Translations under genes and position numbers: made by a program
Assembly (NCBI RefSeq): GCF_001465595.2
Contig: NZ_CP013481.2
Coordinates: 4,774,001-4,838,000, forward strand
Reading direction: 5' to 3'
DNA from: Pandoraea apista
GTDB taxonomy: Bacteria > Pseudomonadota > Gammaproteobacteria > Burkholderiales > Burkholderiaceae
Length of the DNA stretch: 64,000 nt
Notes under the pieces: generated by a model
Database searches by the model: none
Told to the model about the DNA's origin: nothing
What the model saw: only the letters and a program-made list of their open reading frames with translations
Part shown: positions 1-8,811 of the stretch, in pieces
Layout of the letters: every line of letters begins with the position of its first letter
How positions within the stretch are numbered: position 1 is the stretch's first letter

Positions 1-342
1 GGGGCATTCCAGGTCTCGACCACCGGCGACCTCGCCAACTGGCACACCGGTGCCCCCGACGCTATCCCGGCCGTGGGCGGCGCCATGGATCTCGCGAGCG
101 GCGCCAAGCAGGTGTTCGTGATGATGGAGCACCAGACCAAGCAAGGCGAGAGCAAGATCGTCGAGCAATGCACGTATCCGCTGACCGGTGTGGGTTGCGT
201 CACGCGCATCTATACCGATCTGGCCGTGCTCGATGTCACGCCCGAAGGCCTGCGTGTCGTCGATATCGTCGACGGTCTCTCGTTCGACGAACTACAACGT
301 CTGACCGGTGTGACGCTGCTGCCGTCGCCGGCCATTGCCTGA
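1..342 (+). CDS. pcaJ: 3-oxoadipate CoA-transferase subunit B, 3' part
   Basis: The reading frame is open from the first base of the window and ends at TGA 340-342, so the 5' part of the gene lies outside. The 113 visible residues match the C-terminal half of the beta subunit of class I CoA-transferases: NWHTG, then VGGAMDL, then the block FVMMEHQTKQG and a C-terminal CTYPLTG. The enzyme moves CoA from succinyl-CoA to 3-oxoadipate in the beta-ketoadipate pathway. The catalytic Glu of the family lies in the missing part. The pcaF gene follows 70 bases downstream in the same direction, which favours PcaJ over the related acetoacetate transferase ScoB; the family call is safe, the substrate is inferred from context. 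Confidence 0.85.
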   Translation, partial: GAFQVSTTGDLANWHTGAPDAIPAVGGAMDLASGAKQVFVMMEHQTKQGESKIVEQCTYPLTGVGCVTRIYTDLAVLDVTPEGLRVVDIVDGLSFDELQRLTGVTLLPSPAIA

Positions 343-412
343 CCCATCGCACGACACCATCGCCGGGACATCACTCGATGTGACCCGGCGATTTTCATTG
401 TGAGGTAGACAA

Positions 413-1615
413 ATGAGTGAAGTCTTCATCTGCGACGCGATTCGCACCCCGATCGGCCGCTACGGCGGCGCGCTGTCTTCCGTGCGTGCCGACGACCTCG
501 GCGCCATTCCCCTCAAGGCGCTGATGGCGCGTAACGGCGGCGTCGACTGGACACAGGTAGACGACGTCATCTTCGGCTGCGCCAATCAGGCGGGCGAAGA
601 CAATCGCAACGTGGCGCGCATGTCGTCGCTACTGGCCGGGCTGCCGCAGGACGTGCCGGGTGCTACGCTCAACCGTCTGTGCGGTTCGGGGATGGACGCC
701 ATTGGCACCGCAGCGCGCGCCATCAAAGCAGGCGAAGCAAGTCTGATGATCGCGGGCGGCGTGGAAAGCATGAGCCGTGCGCCGTTCGTGATGGGCAAGG
801 CAGCGAGCGCGTTTTCGCGTCAGGCCGAAATTTACGATACGACGATCGGCTGGCGCTTCGTCAATCCGTTGATGAAGGCGCAGTACGGTGTGGATTCGAT
901 GCCCGAGACGGGCGAGAACGTCGCGACCGAGTTCGGCATCAGCCGTGAAGATCAGGATCGCTTTGCGGTGCGCTCGCAAGAGAAGGCAGCGCGCGCTCAG
1001 GCGAACGGCACGCTTGCCGAGGAAATCACGCCGGTGTCCATCGCCCAGAAGAAGGGCGAAGCGATCATCGTGGATCACGACGAACATCCGCGTGCAACGA
1101 GCATGGAAGCGCTCGCCAGACTGAAGGGCGTGGTACGCCCTGATGGGACCGTGACCGCCGGTAACGCTTCTGGCGTGAACGACGGCGCCTGCGCGCTGCT
1201 GTTGGCAGACGAGGCGAGTGCGGCGCGCTTTGGCCTGACGCCGCGAGCCCGCATTCTGGGCATGGCGACGGCAGGGGTAGCACCGCGCATCATGGGCATC
1301 GGTCCGGCTCCCGCAACGAAAAAACTGCTCGCGCGGCTCGGTATGTCGCTCGATCAGTTCGATGTCATCGAACTCAATGAAGCGTTTGCGAGCCAGGGCT
1401 TGGCCGTGCTGCGTCAGCTCGGTGTGGCCGACGACGACCTGCGCGTCAATCCGAATGGTGGCGCTATCGCGCTGGGCCATCCGCTCGGCATGAGCGGCGC
1501 ACGTCTGGTCACGACGGCGATGTATCAACTGAAGCGTTCTAGTGGTCGCTTCGCGCTGTGTACGATGTGCATTGGGGTCGGCCAAGGCATCGCTATCGCC
1601 ATCGAAGCGGTGTAA
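413..1615 (+). CDS. pcaF: 3-oxoadipyl-CoA thiolase
   Basis: This is a 400-residue thiolase, the usual family length. The nucleophilic Cys90 sits in NRLCGSGMD, the acid/base pair is His356 in [11 protein letters not shown] and Cys386 in [10 protein letters not shown]. The segment [13 protein letters not shown] around residues 140-150 is typical of PcaF/PaaJ rather than of acetoacetyl-CoA thiolases. It cleaves 3-oxoadipyl-CoA to succinyl-CoA and acetyl-CoA, the last step of protocatechuate/catechol degradation, in the cytosol. A GAGG ribosome site lies 6 bases before the ATG. With the CoA-transferase gene upstream it forms the usual pcaIJF order; the other pca genes are not in the window. Confidence 0.92.
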   Translation: MSEVFICDAIRTPIGRYGGALSSVRADDLGAIPLKALMARNGGVDWTQVDDVIFGCANQAGEDNRNVARMSSLLAGLPQDVPGATLNRLCGSGMDAIGTAARAIKAGEASLMIAGGVESMSRAPFVMGKAASAFSRQAEIYDTTIGWRFVNPLMKAQYGVDSMPETGENVATEFGISREDQDRFAVRSQEKAARAQANGTLAEEITPVSIAQKKGEAIIVDHDEHPRATSMEALARLKGVVRPDGTVTAGNASGVNDGACALLLADEASAARFGLTPRARILGMATAGVAPRIMGIGPAPATKKLLARLGMSLDQFDVIELNEAFASQGLAVLRQLGVADDDLRVNPNGGAIALGHPLGMSGARLVTTAMYQLKRSSGRFALCTMCIGVGQGIAIAIEAV

Positions 1616-1688
1616 TCTCACTACCCCGCCGATGTTTCCGGGCCGGAGCGCGCGTACGAGGCTGGATAAGTCTCGCTACGCCGCACCG

Positions 1689-1724
1689 GAGTCCCGTGCG
1701 CACGATCAGCGCCGCGCGGGACTC
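1689..1724. terminator. hairpin between convergent pcaF and leuA
   Basis: GAGTCCCG (1689-1696) is the exact reverse complement of CGGGACTC (1717-1724), and inner bases extend the pairing with one mismatch. It sits in the 178-base space where pcaF and leuA run towards each other. There is no T-run on either side, so it is at best a weak, bidirectional or Rho-assisted terminator. Confidence 0.35.
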
Positions 1725-1793
1725 GTCTGCCCTGTGTCTCCTTCCGTCCTTCCTGTTGTTTCTGTGGGGTGCCGTTGACGCTGCGATAACCGC

Positions 1794-3506
1794 TCAGACC
1801 GCCTTGGCGACGTCGCGCATCACGGCATCGAAGAACGTCGCCTGCGCCTGCGCATCGCTGCGGGCGTAAGCGCGGTTGATACCGCTGATGACCGCGCGAA
1901 TCGACGCTGTCGTCAGATTCGCATCGATCCCCACACCGAACGCACTACCGACAATGGTTTCGCCCGCCATTTCCGCAATGGCGATCGCACGTGCATCGGC
2001 GCCTTGCGTGAGCGCGCGTTCCTCGTAGTGCTGAACCCGCACAGGCGTGCGCATGGCATGCATCAAGGCATCGAGCGGGCCGTTACCGGCACCCGATACG
2101 GTGGTGCGCTGACCATGAAGGTCGATGGTCAACGCGATGTGCTGACGGCCGTCGCGCTCGGAGAGCGTATGACCGACGTAGTTCACCGGTGCGTTGGACG
2201 CCACGTATTCCTTCTGGAACAGTTCCCAGATCTGCGAGGCGGTAACTTCGGCTCCCGTCTCGTCGGTATGGCGCTGCACGGCCGAGCTGAAATCGACTTG
2301 AAGACGTCGCGGCATCTGCACGCCGTAAGCCTGCTCGAGCAGGTAGGCAATACCGCCCTTGCCCGACTGGCTGTTCACCCGAATGATCGAGTCGTAGGTG
2401 CGGCCGAGATCGCTCGGGTCGATGGGCAGATACGGCACCTCCCAGATTGCGTCCGGCTTTTGTACGGCGAGCCCCTTCTTGATGGCGTCCTGATGCGAGC
2501 CCGAGAACGCGGTGAACACCAGATCGCCGACATACGGATGACGCGGATGCACAGGCAACTGCGTGCATTCTTCCGACGTACGGGCGATGTCGTTGATGTT
2601 CGAGAAATCGAGGCCCGGGTCGACACCTTGCGTGTACAGGTTCAAAGCGAGCGTGACGAGATCGACGTTGCCAGTCCGCTCCCCATTACCGAAAAGGCAC
2701 CCTTCAATGCGATCGGCACCCGCCATCACGGCCAGCTCTGCGGCTGCCACCGCCGTGCCGCGATCGTTGTGCGGGTGAACGGAGAGAATCAGTGAATCGC
2801 GGCGGGCGAGGTTACGGTGCATCCATTCGATCTGGTCGGCATAGTAGTTCGGCGTGCCGATTTCCACCGTGGCCGGCAAGTTGACAATGCACTTGTGTTC
2901 CGGCGTCGGCTGCCAGATGTCGAATACGGCATCGCAGACTTCCTTCGCGAAATCGAGTTCGGTACCGGTAAACGTCTCGGGGCTGTATTGCAGCGTCCAT
3001 TGCGTGTCGGGCGCGGCATCGGCACAACGCTTGATCGTCTTCGCGGCGGAGACGGCGAGCGCTTTCACGCCCGGCTGATCGAGGTTGAAAACGATGCGGC
3101 GGAATTCCGGCGCAGTCGCGTTGTAGAGGTGAACGATGGCACGCGGTGCCCCCTTGAGGGCTGCAAACGTGCGCTCGATGAGGTCGTCGCGGGCTTGCGT
3201 GAGGACTTCGATAGTGACATCGTCGGGAATGTGACCGCCTTCGATCAATTCGCGCACGAAGTTGAAATCGGTGTCGGACGCTGACGGGAACGCCACCTCG
3301 ATTTCTTTGAACCCGATGGCGACGAGCGTTTTGAACATGCGCATCTTGCGCTGAGCATCCATCGGCTCGAACAGGGCTTGATTGCCATCGCGCAGATCGG
3401 TACTCATCCAGATCGGTGCACGCGTGATGGTGCGGCTCGGCCACTGTCGGTCCGGAATGTTGACCGGCGTGAATGGGCGGTATTTCGTGGCAGGGTTCTT
3501 CAGCAT
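1794..3506 (-). CDS. leuA: 2-isopropylmalate synthase
   Basis: The 570-residue protein is of the long, actinobacterial-type LeuA class (DRE-TIM metallolyase barrel plus C-terminal regulatory domain). It condenses acetyl-CoA with 2-oxoisovalerate, the first committed step of leucine synthesis, and the C-terminal domain is known in the family to bind leucine as feedback inhibitor. Visible marks are [11 protein letters not shown] near residue 34 (metal and substrate binding), [13 protein letters not shown] with two metal-binding His, and [15 protein letters not shown]. The start at 3506 ([11 protein letters not shown]) is chosen because family members begin there; an in-frame ATG at 3551 would add 15 unlikely residues. 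The gene is monocistronic here and lies behind a leader peptide and terminator (3558-3727), so attenuation by leucine supply is likely. Confidence 0.93.
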   Translation of the reverse strand: MLKNPATKYRPFTPVNIPDRQWPSRTITRAPIWMSTDLRDGNQALFEPMDAQRKMRMFKTLVAIGFKEIEVAFPSASDTDFNFVRELIEGGHIPDDVTIEVLTQARDDLIERTFAALKGAPRAIVHLYNATAPEFRRIVFNLDQPGVKALAVSAAKTIKRCADAAPDTQWTLQYSPETFTGTELDFAKEVCDAVFDIWQPTPEHKCIVNLPATVEIGTPNYYADQIEWMHRNLARRDSLILSVHPHNDRGTAVAAAELAVMAGADRIEGCLFGNGERTGNVDLVTLALNLYTQGVDPGLDFSNINDIARTSEECTQLPVHPRHPYVGDLVFTAFSGSHQDAIKKGLAVQKPDAIWEVPYLPIDPSDLGRTYDSIIRVNSQSGKGGIAYLLEQAYGVQMPRRLQVDFSSAVQRHTDETGAEVTASQIWELFQKEYVASNAPVNYVGHTLSERDGRQHIALTIDLHGQRTTVSGAGNGPLDALMHAMRTPVRVQHYEERALTQGADARAIAIAEMAGETIVGSAFGVGIDANLTTASIRAVISGINRAYARSDAQAQATFFDAVMRDVAKAV

Positions 3507-3557
3507 GGCGTTGTCTCGATTGTCGGCAAAAGTGTCAACCGGACGACGCATGAACGC

Positions 3558-3601
3558 AAAAAAGCTACGACCGCCGGTTGGAGGAACCGGGGCTCAGATC
3601 G
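3558..3601 (-). terminator. leuA attenuator (leader terminator)
   Basis: Read on the minus strand, CGATC (3601-3597) and GCC can pair with GGC and GGTCG (ending 3568), around an inner GGTT/AACC pairing with a CCTCC loop; short bulges interrupt the stem. TAGC and a run of six T (3563-3558) follow, then the leuA coding start 52 bases later. The position between a Leu-rich leader ORF and leuA is that of an attenuator. The 5' arm (AGCCCCGG) can alternatively pair with CCGGGCT of the leader (3678-3672), which would break the terminator. Confidence 0.6.
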
Positions 3602-3640
3602 GCGTAACTGGGGAAAATCAGCGGTGCTTCAGTGAGGAAT

Positions 3641-3727
3641 TCAGACGATGCACGCGCGCAGCAACGGACCAAGCCCGGTGGAGCGGGCTAGTAGTCGTAG
3701 CGAGAGGGTGAATTGCGCGGTGATCAT
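3641..3727 (-). CDS. leuL: leuA leader peptide (28 residues)
   Basis: A 29-codon frame from ATG 3727 to TGA 3641 encodes a peptide with seven leucines of 28 (residues 8, 10, 12, 13, 19, 22, 23). Codons 10-13 read CTA-CGA-CTA-CTA; CTA is strongly disfavoured in this G+C-rich sequence, so three CTA codons in four positions is unusual and is what a leucine-sensing stall site needs. No strong ribosome site is seen; an in-frame ATG at 3736 would add three residues. A TTGACA (minus strand, 3764-3759) lies just upstream as possible -35 box, but the matching -10 is poor, so the transcript may begin very close to the ATG. The symbol follows the usual name for leu leader peptides. Confidence 0.7.
   Translation of the reverse strand: MITAQFTLSLRLLARSTGLGPLLRACIV
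3672..3689 (-). promoter_or_regulatory. leader hairpin 1:2 competing with antiterminator
   Basis: AGCCCG (3689-3684), loop CTCCAC, CGGGCT (3677-3672): a perfect 6-bp hairpin inside the leader coding region, starting at the last base of the CTA-CTA codons. A ribosome stalled on those codons would cover the first arm and free CGGGCT to pair with AGCCCCG of the terminator 5' arm. This is the classical 1:2 / 2:3 / 3:4 layout, inferred by hand pairing. Confidence 0.55.
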
Positions 3728-3834
3728 GTGGCACATGAGATCACAGATTTTCCGGCGCTGTCAACCATGATGTGTTGCCTTGGGAGATTCCCACAATGGG
3801 TACGACAGGGACAGCGCAGCGCCGCCCCCGTGAC

Positions 3835-4326
3835 TCACGGCGAGAGCGGTACCGCCGACGTGCACTTGATCTCATCGAGACACACGCTCGACTTGACGGC
3901 GCTCACGCCCGGAATGCGCATGAGCGTATCGAGCAGAAAATCGGACAACGCCTTCAGATCTCGCGCCACCACCTTGAGCACGTAGTCGATATCGCCCGTC
4001 ACGGAGAAACACTCCTGAATCTGCGCCAGCTCCGCGACCAGACCCTTGAAATTCGACAGGTCGCGAATGTGGCCGCGCTCCATCGTGACATGTACGAACG
4101 CGACCACACTGAATCCGAGACGTTGCGCGTCGAGCCGGGTGTCGTACCCCTTGATCACGCCCATCTCCTCGAGCCGCCGGTGACGGCGCAGCGTCTGTGC
4201 CGGCGACAGCTTGATCGCCTCGGCCAGTTCCAGATTCGAAATTCTTCCGTTCGACTGCAAAATTCCCAGCAGCCGGACGTCGATTCGGTCGATCTCGATG
4301 TTATGCACTTTAATTTCTCTTCGCAT
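3835..4326 (-). CDS. Lrp/AsnC-family transcriptional regulator
   Basis: 163 residues, normal for the family. The N-terminal winged helix-turn-helix is at about residues 9-65 ([23 protein letters not shown], then [14 protein letters not shown]), and the C-terminal RAM ligand-binding domain at about 75-155 includes the conserved [14 protein letters not shown]. It is divergent from hppD, an arrangement known for regulators that switch on tyrosine/phenylalanine degradation, so it probably senses an aromatic amino acid and acts on the 303-base space to hppD. The stretch contains an AT-rich patch near 4335-4355 and a palindrome at 4507-4527. Target and ligand are inferred from position only. Confidence 0.85.
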   Translation of the reverse strand: MRREIKVHNIEIDRIDVRLLGILQSNGRISNLELAEAIKLSPAQTLRRHRRLEEMGVIKGYDTRLDAQRLGFSVVAFVHVTMERGHIRDLSNFKGLVAELAQIQECFSVTGDIDYVLKVVARDLKALSDFLLDTLMRIPGVSAVKSSVCLDEIKCTSAVPLSP

Positions 4327-4506
4327 CTCAATGCCGAAATATTAATGCATAAACTAGGGTTTCCCTACCTCCGTTACGAAATCCTATTTTGTGGCGCCGC
4401 ACTTACACTGAGCCCCGTAAAACGTCGTAAATGCACGCACCCTCCTTGTCGCGACAGGGGTTCCGGCGGATGGAACGGACGAAGCACCATATCCCGACCA
4501 TACGGT

Positions 4507-4527
4507 CAACAAACCACAATTTTGTTG
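4507..4527. promoter_or_regulatory. palindrome in the Lrp-type/hppD intergenic region
   Basis: CAACAAA (4507-4513) and TTTGTTG (4521-4527) are exact inverted arms over a 7-base spacer, and inside lies a second perfect palindrome ACAATTTTGT (4516-4525). AT-rich dyads of this kind suit Lrp/AsnC proteins. It lies about 100 bases before the hppD start, a plausible activator site. The rest of the 303-base intergenic space shows no other clear structure. Confidence 0.45.
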
Positions 4528-4629
4528 CATCTTCCCGCGCCGCCGATGAACTTCGTGACAACCACCGGGCCGTGCACGCGTCCAACGAATCAGTCACCTC
4601 ACAAATCACCTCACCAAGCCGAGACGATC

Positions 4630-5703
4630 ATGGCCGACCTCTTTGATAACCCGATGCAACTGATGGGCTTCGAATTCGTGGAATTCGCCTCGCCCACGCC
4701 GAACGTTCTCGAACCTATCTTCGAACAGATGGGCTTCACGCTCGTGGCGCGTCACCGCTCCAAAGACGTGGTGCTGTACCGCCAGGGCGAAATCAACTTC
4801 ATCGTGAACCGCGAGCCGAACAGCGAGGCCGCCTACTTCGCCGCCGAGCACGGCCCGAGCGCCTGCGGCATGGCATTCCGCGTGAAAGACTCGCACAAGG
4901 CCTACGCCCGCGCGCTGGAACTCGGCGCCCAGCCGGTCGAGATCTCGACGGGGCCGATGGAACTGCGCCTGCCCGCGATCAAAGGCATCGGTGGTGCGCC
5001 GCTCTATCTCATCGATCGCTTCGAAGAAGGCAAGTCGATCTATGACATCGACTTCGAATACATCGAAGGCGTCGACCGCCATCCGGTCGGTCATGGCCTG
5101 CGTCTGATCGATCACCTGACGCACAACGTATATCGCGGCCGCATGGCGTACTGGGCCAATTTCTACGAGAAGCTCTTTAACTTCCGTGAAATCCGTTACT
5201 TCGACATCTCGGGCGAATACACGGGCCTGACATCGAAGGCCATGACGGCCCCCGATGGTAAAATCCGCATTCCCCTGAACGAGGAATCCGCCAAGGGCAG
5301 CGGCCAGATCGAAGAATTCCTGATGGCCTTCAACGGCGAGGGTATTCAGCACATTGCATTCCTCACCGACAACCTGATCGAGGTCATCGACCGCCTGCAA
5401 ATGGCCGGTGTCGACCTGATGACCGCACCGAACGACTTCTACTACGATGCGCTCGAAACCCGCTTGCCGGGCCACGGTCAGCCGGTAGGCGAACTGAAGT
5501 CGCGCGGGATTCTGCTGGACGGTACGACCGAAGGCGGCAAGCCGCGCCTGCTGTTGCAGATCTTCTCGAAGACCCTGCTCGGCCCGGTGTTCTTCGAGTT
5601 CATTCAGCGTCAGGGTGACGACGGTTTCGGCGAAGGCAACTTCAAGGCGCTGTTCGAGTCGCTCGAACGCGACCAGATCGAGCGGGGCACGCTCAAGGTC
5701 TGA
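4630..5703 (+). CDS. hppD: 4-hydroxyphenylpyruvate dioxygenase
   Basis: 357 residues, matching bacterial HppD. It converts 4-hydroxyphenylpyruvate to homogentisate with Fe(II) and O2, the ring-oxidation step of tyrosine degradation. The three iron ligands are visible: His162 (LIDHLTHN), His241 (IQHIAFL) and Glu323 (FFEFIQR), plus the C-terminal [14 protein letters not shown] gate helix. The two vicinal-oxygen-chelate halves cover about residues 10-150 and 155-330. The frame is open far upstream, but homologues start at MADLFDNP, where a GAG-containing ribosome site is found. It is followed by an aromatic amino acid permease and aminotransferase, forming an uptake-transamination-oxidation module; homogentisate dioxygenase is not in the window. 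Confidence 0.95.
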   Translation: MADLFDNPMQLMGFEFVEFASPTPNVLEPIFEQMGFTLVARHRSKDVVLYRQGEINFIVNREPNSEAAYFAAEHGPSACGMAFRVKDSHKAYARALELGAQPVEISTGPMELRLPAIKGIGGAPLYLIDRFEEGKSIYDIDFEYIEGVDRHPVGHGLRLIDHLTHNVYRGRMAYWANFYEKLFNFREIRYFDISGEYTGLTSKAMTAPDGKIRIPLNEESAKGSGQIEEFLMAFNGEGIQHIAFLTDNLIEVIDRLQMAGVDLMTAPNDFYYDALETRLPGHGQPVGELKSRGILLDGTTEGGKPRLLLQIFSKTLLGPVFFEFIQRQGDDGFGEGNFKALFESLERDQIERGTLKV

Positions 5704-5752
5704 GTCCAGGGGAGACACCCGGCAGCACGCACCGCGTGTGCGCCGGGCTCAC

Positions 5753-5775
5753 GATCATCGATGGCTACGATGATC
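5753..5775. promoter_or_regulatory. inverted repeat upstream of aroP-like gene
   Basis: GATCATCG (5753-5760) and CGATGATC (5768-5775) are perfect inverted 8-mers over a 7-base spacer, about 125 bases before the permease start in the 197-base gap after hppD. No T-run follows, so an operator is more likely than a terminator. The binding protein is unknown. Confidence 0.35.
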
Positions 5776-5900
5776 CCAAAGGACACGGCGACGGCGCCAT
5801 AAGCGCCGCGCCGTGGCGGCTCAACGGTTCCGGATCGTTCCCACAGAACGAAATCAGAGAAACGCGCCGTACGGCAACGAAGGTAGGGTAAGGAACAGAC

Positions 5901-7286
5901 ATGTCCGGCAACGAAGTACAAGAAGGCTCGCTCCACCGCGGCCTGAAGAATCGTCACATCCAATTGATCGCGCTCGGTGGCGCGATCGGCACCGGCCTCT
6001 TTCTCGGCATCGCACAAACCATCAAAACCGCTGGCCCATCTGTACTGCTGGGCTATGCCATTGCGGGCGTCATCGCGTTTTTCATCATGCGACAGCTCGG
6101 TGAAATGGTCGTCGACGAGCCTGTCGCCGGCTCGTTCAGCTACTTCGCCAACAAGTATTGCGGCCAGTTCGCCGGTTTTGTCTCAGGCTGGAACTACTGG
6201 GTGCTCTATGTGCTGGTGTCGATGGCCGAACTCTCGGCGGTCGGCATCTACGTACAGTACTGGTGGCCTGCCATTCCCACGTGGGTCTCGGCCCTCGTGT
6301 GCTTCGGCGTCATCAACGCCATCAACCTCTCGAGCGTGAAGTCGTACGGCGAGATGGAGTTCTGGTTCGCCATCATCAAGGTCGCCGCCATCGTCGGCAT
6401 GATCGGATTCGGCGGCTATCTGCTCTTCTCCGGCAACGCGGGCCCCGACGCCAGCGTCGCCAACCTCTGGCAGCACGGCGGGTTCTTCCCCAACGGCGTG
6501 ACGGGGCTCGTGATGGCGATGGCCGTCATCATGTTCTCGTTCGGCGGACTGGAACTGGTGGGTATCACCGCCGCAGAAGCCGACAATCCGTCGCGCTCCA
6601 TCCCGCGCGCGACCAATCAGGTCATCTACCGCATTCTGATCTTCTACGTCGGCGCGCTCGGCGTGCTGCTCTCGCTGTACCCGTGGGAAAAAGTCGTGAC
6701 CGGCGGCAGCCCGTTCGTACTGATCTTCCACGAACTGAACAGTAACTTCGTCGCTCATGTGCTTAACGCCGTGGTGCTGACGGCTGCGCTGTCGGTGTAC
6801 AACAGTTGCGTGTACTGCAACAGCCGCATGCTCTACGGTCTGGCCGGTCAGGGCAACGCGCCGCGCGCATTGCTCAAGGTGAACGCCCGGGGTATTCCGC
6901 TCGCAGCGCTCGGCGTCTCGGCCACGGCCACGGCCGTGTGCGTGGTGATCAACTACTTCATGCCGGGCAAGGCGTTCGAATTGCTGATGGGACTGGTGGT
7001 GTCGGCGCTGATCATCAACTGGGCAATGATTAGCGTGATCCATCTGGCCTTCCGCCGCGCCAAAGCCCGCGCGGGCGAGACCACGTTGTTCAAGAGCCTC
7101 GGCTATCCGCTCACCAACTACGTGTGCCTCGTGTTTCTCGGCGGCATTCTGGTCGTGATGTACCTGATCCCGGACCTGCGCATTTCGGTGTACCTGATTC
7201 CGGTGTGGCTGGCCATCCTCGGTGTCGGCTATCGCCTGCGTCTGAAAAACGGCGCCGCCCCGGTGCCGGCCAGCGCTACACGCTAA
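5901..7286 (+). CDS. aroP: aromatic amino acid permease (APC family)
   Basis: 461 residues with about 12 membrane segments. The N-terminal signature LIALGGAIGTGLFLG (near residue 25), then GEMVVDEPVAGSF and FSFGGLELVGITAAEADNP are hallmarks of the amino acid transporter branch of the APC superfamily. The C-terminal half (NAPRALLKVNARGIPLAALG, VVSALIINWAMISVIHLAFRRAK) is very close to AroP/PheP. It is a proton symporter of the inner membrane. AAGGA lies 8 bases before the ATG. Position between hppD and a tyrB-like gene supports phenylalanine/tyrosine as substrates; proline or a general aromatic range cannot be excluded. Confidence 0.85.
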   Translation: MSGNEVQEGSLHRGLKNRHIQLIALGGAIGTGLFLGIAQTIKTAGPSVLLGYAIAGVIAFFIMRQLGEMVVDEPVAGSFSYFANKYCGQFAGFVSGWNYWVLYVLVSMAELSAVGIYVQYWWPAIPTWVSALVCFGVINAINLSSVKSYGEMEFWFAIIKVAAIVGMIGFGGYLLFSGNAGPDASVANLWQHGGFFPNGVTGLVMAMAVIMFSFGGLELVGITAAEADNPSRSIPRATNQVIYRILIFYVGALGVLLSLYPWEKVVTGGSPFVLIFHELNSNFVAHVLNAVVLTAALSVYNSCVYCNSRMLYGLAGQGNAPRALLKVNARGIPLAALGVSATATAVCVVINYFMPGKAFELLMGLVVSALIINWAMISVIHLAFRRAKARAGETTLFKSLGYPLTNYVCLVFLGGILVVMYLIPDLRISVYLIPVWLAILGVGYRLRLKNGAAPVPASATR

Positions 7287-7366
7287 GCGGCGCTCGGCGA
7301 ACGCCGAACGGGCGCTGAACCCGGCTCGTCGGCATGCAACACCGCCGGTCGCGAAAAACGACGTGC

Positions 7367-7389
7367 CCCTGGGCGCCAACCGCCCAGGG
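7367..7389. terminator. perfect hairpin after the permease gene
   Basis: CCCTGGGCG (7367-7375), loop CCAAC, CGCCCAGGG (7381-7389): nine exact pairs, 81 bases after the permease stop. It lacks a T-run, so it may slow or attenuate transcription into the aminotransferase gene rather than terminate it. The rest of the 232-base gap holds only a GCGGTA/TACCGC dyad near 7407-7432. Confidence 0.4.
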
Positions 7390-7518
7390 CATACCCGGCG
7401 ATACGTTACTAGCGGTATCATCGACTGTTTGGTACCGCAGTCGCCGCCGGGTCGCTCTCCTGCCCCGGCGCGCTGCCAGCCCGCATCACCGACTTTCTTT
7501 CGTTTCCCAGGAACTGCC

Positions 7519-8718
7519 ATGTTCGAACATATCGACGCCTACCCCGGTGACCCGATCCTGTCGCTCAATGAAAATTTCGCGAAGGACCCCCGTGCCAACA
7601 AGGTCAACCTGAGCATTGGCATCTATTACGACGACGATGGCCGTCTGCCGGTCATGCAGGCCGTGCGTCAGGCCGAAGCCCTGTTGCTCGCCGAAGTCGG
7701 GCCGAAGCCGTATCTGCCGATGGCGGGCTTCGCCAACTACCGCGACGCCGTGCAGGGCCTCGTGTTCGGTGAAGATTCGCCCGCCCGCACTGCCGGCAGC
7801 ATCGCCACGGTGCAGACAATTGGCGGCTCGGGCGCGCTCAAGGTCGGCGCCGACTTCATCAAGCGCTACTTCCCCGGCTCGCAGGTGTGGGTAAGCGATC
7901 CGACGTGGGACAACCATCGATTCATCTTCGAGCGCGCCGGCTTCACGGTGAACACGTATCCGTATTACGACGAAGCCACCGGCGGCCTGCAATTCGAAGC
8001 CATGGTCGACGCTATCGACAAGCTGCCGGCCCGCAGCGTGGTGCTGCTGCATGCGTGCTGCCACAACCCCACCGGCGTCGATCTGAACGATGCCCAGTGG
8101 GTGCAACTGATCGACGTGCTCAAGAAGCGCGAACTGCTGCCCTTCGTCGACATGGCGTATCAGGGCTTCGGTTCGGGCATCGACGCCGACGCCTTCGTGA
8201 TTCGCGAACTGGCCCGTCAGGGGGTGCCGGCCTTCGTCGCCAATTCGTTCTCGAAGAACTTCTCGCTGTATGGCGAGCGCTGCGGCGGCCTGTCGGTCAT
8301 TTGCGAATCCGCCGAAGCGGCCGATCGTGTCCTGGGTCAATTGACGAGTGCGGTGCGCTCGAACTACAGCAACCCGCCCACTCACGGCGCGAAGATCGTT
8401 GCCAAGGTGCTGAGCACACCGGAGCTGCGCAAATCGTGGGAAGCCGAACTCGCCGAGATGTGCCAACGCATCACGCGCATGCGCAGCGCGATTCACGAAG
8501 GTCTGCGTGGCCATGTGCCGGAGAACATGCTCTCGCGTTACCTCGAGCAGCGCGGCATGTTCACCTACACGGGGTTGTCGGCCGCACAGGTCGACGTGCT
8601 GCGCGACACACATGGCGTGTACCTGATTCGCTCGGGCCGTATGTGCGTGGCGGGCCTGAACGAGAAGAACGTCGGTGTGGTAGCGGACAGCATTGCCAAG
8701 GTGCTGAACAACGGCTGA
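7519..8718 (+). CDS. tyrB: aromatic amino acid aminotransferase
   Basis: 399 residues, fold-type I PLP aminotransferase of the aspartate/tyrosine group. The PLP lysine is Lys246 in NSFSKNFSLYGERCG; the cofactor-binding block HACCHNPTGVD and the substrate-carboxylate arginine in YLIRSGRMCVAG near the C-terminus are present. It swaps amino groups between tyrosine/phenylalanine and 2-oxoglutarate, giving 4-hydroxyphenylpyruvate, the substrate of the upstream HppD. The start MFEHIDAYPGDP fits family members; an in-frame start 52 codons earlier lacks family support. AGGA precedes the ATG. Aspartate aminotransferase activity (AspC) is likely to overlap. A strong terminator closes the unit. Confidence 0.9.
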   Translation: MFEHIDAYPGDPILSLNENFAKDPRANKVNLSIGIYYDDDGRLPVMQAVRQAEALLLAEVGPKPYLPMAGFANYRDAVQGLVFGEDSPARTAGSIATVQTIGGSGALKVGADFIKRYFPGSQVWVSDPTWDNHRFIFERAGFTVNTYPYYDEATGGLQFEAMVDAIDKLPARSVVLLHACCHNPTGVDLNDAQWVQLIDVLKKRELLPFVDMAYQGFGSGIDADAFVIRELARQGVPAFVANSFSKNFSLYGERCGGLSVICESAEAADRVLGQLTSAVRSNYSNPPTHGAKIVAKVLSTPELRKSWEAELAEMCQRITRMRSAIHEGLRGHVPENMLSRYLEQRGMFTYTGLSAAQVDVLRDTHGVYLIRSGRMCVAGLNEKNVGVVADSIAKVLNNG

Positions 8719-8765
8719 GCGTCTGCCCCTCCACCTGAGCCGCTGACGACCTGATGTCGTCACGC

Positions 8766-8795
8766 AAAAGGGACGGCCTCGGCCGTCCCTTTTTT
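8766..8795. terminator. Rho-independent terminator, bidirectional
   Basis: AAAAGGGACGGC and GCCGTCCCTTTT pair around a CTCG loop and are followed by more T on the plus strand; the A-run on the other side gives a U-run for the minus strand. It serves the tyrB-like gene and the convergent hydrolase gene ending at 8812. Confidence 0.85.
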
Positions 8796-8811
8796 CATGC
8801 GCGGCAACCTC

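Noticed and set aside
2004..2795. 263-codon plus-strand frame opposite leuA
   Set aside because: It is the shadow of a strongly conserved enzyme in G+C-rich DNA; Arg/His-rich composition, no family, no ribosome site.
3772..4629. Long N-terminal extension of the hppD frame
   Set aside because: It overlaps the opposite Lrp-type gene and the intergenic region; HppD family members start at 4630.
6183..7520. 445-codon minus-strand frame opposite the aroP-like gene
   Set aside because: Composition is that of an antisense frame (His, Arg, Asp, Val rich), while the plus strand encodes a clear APC permease.
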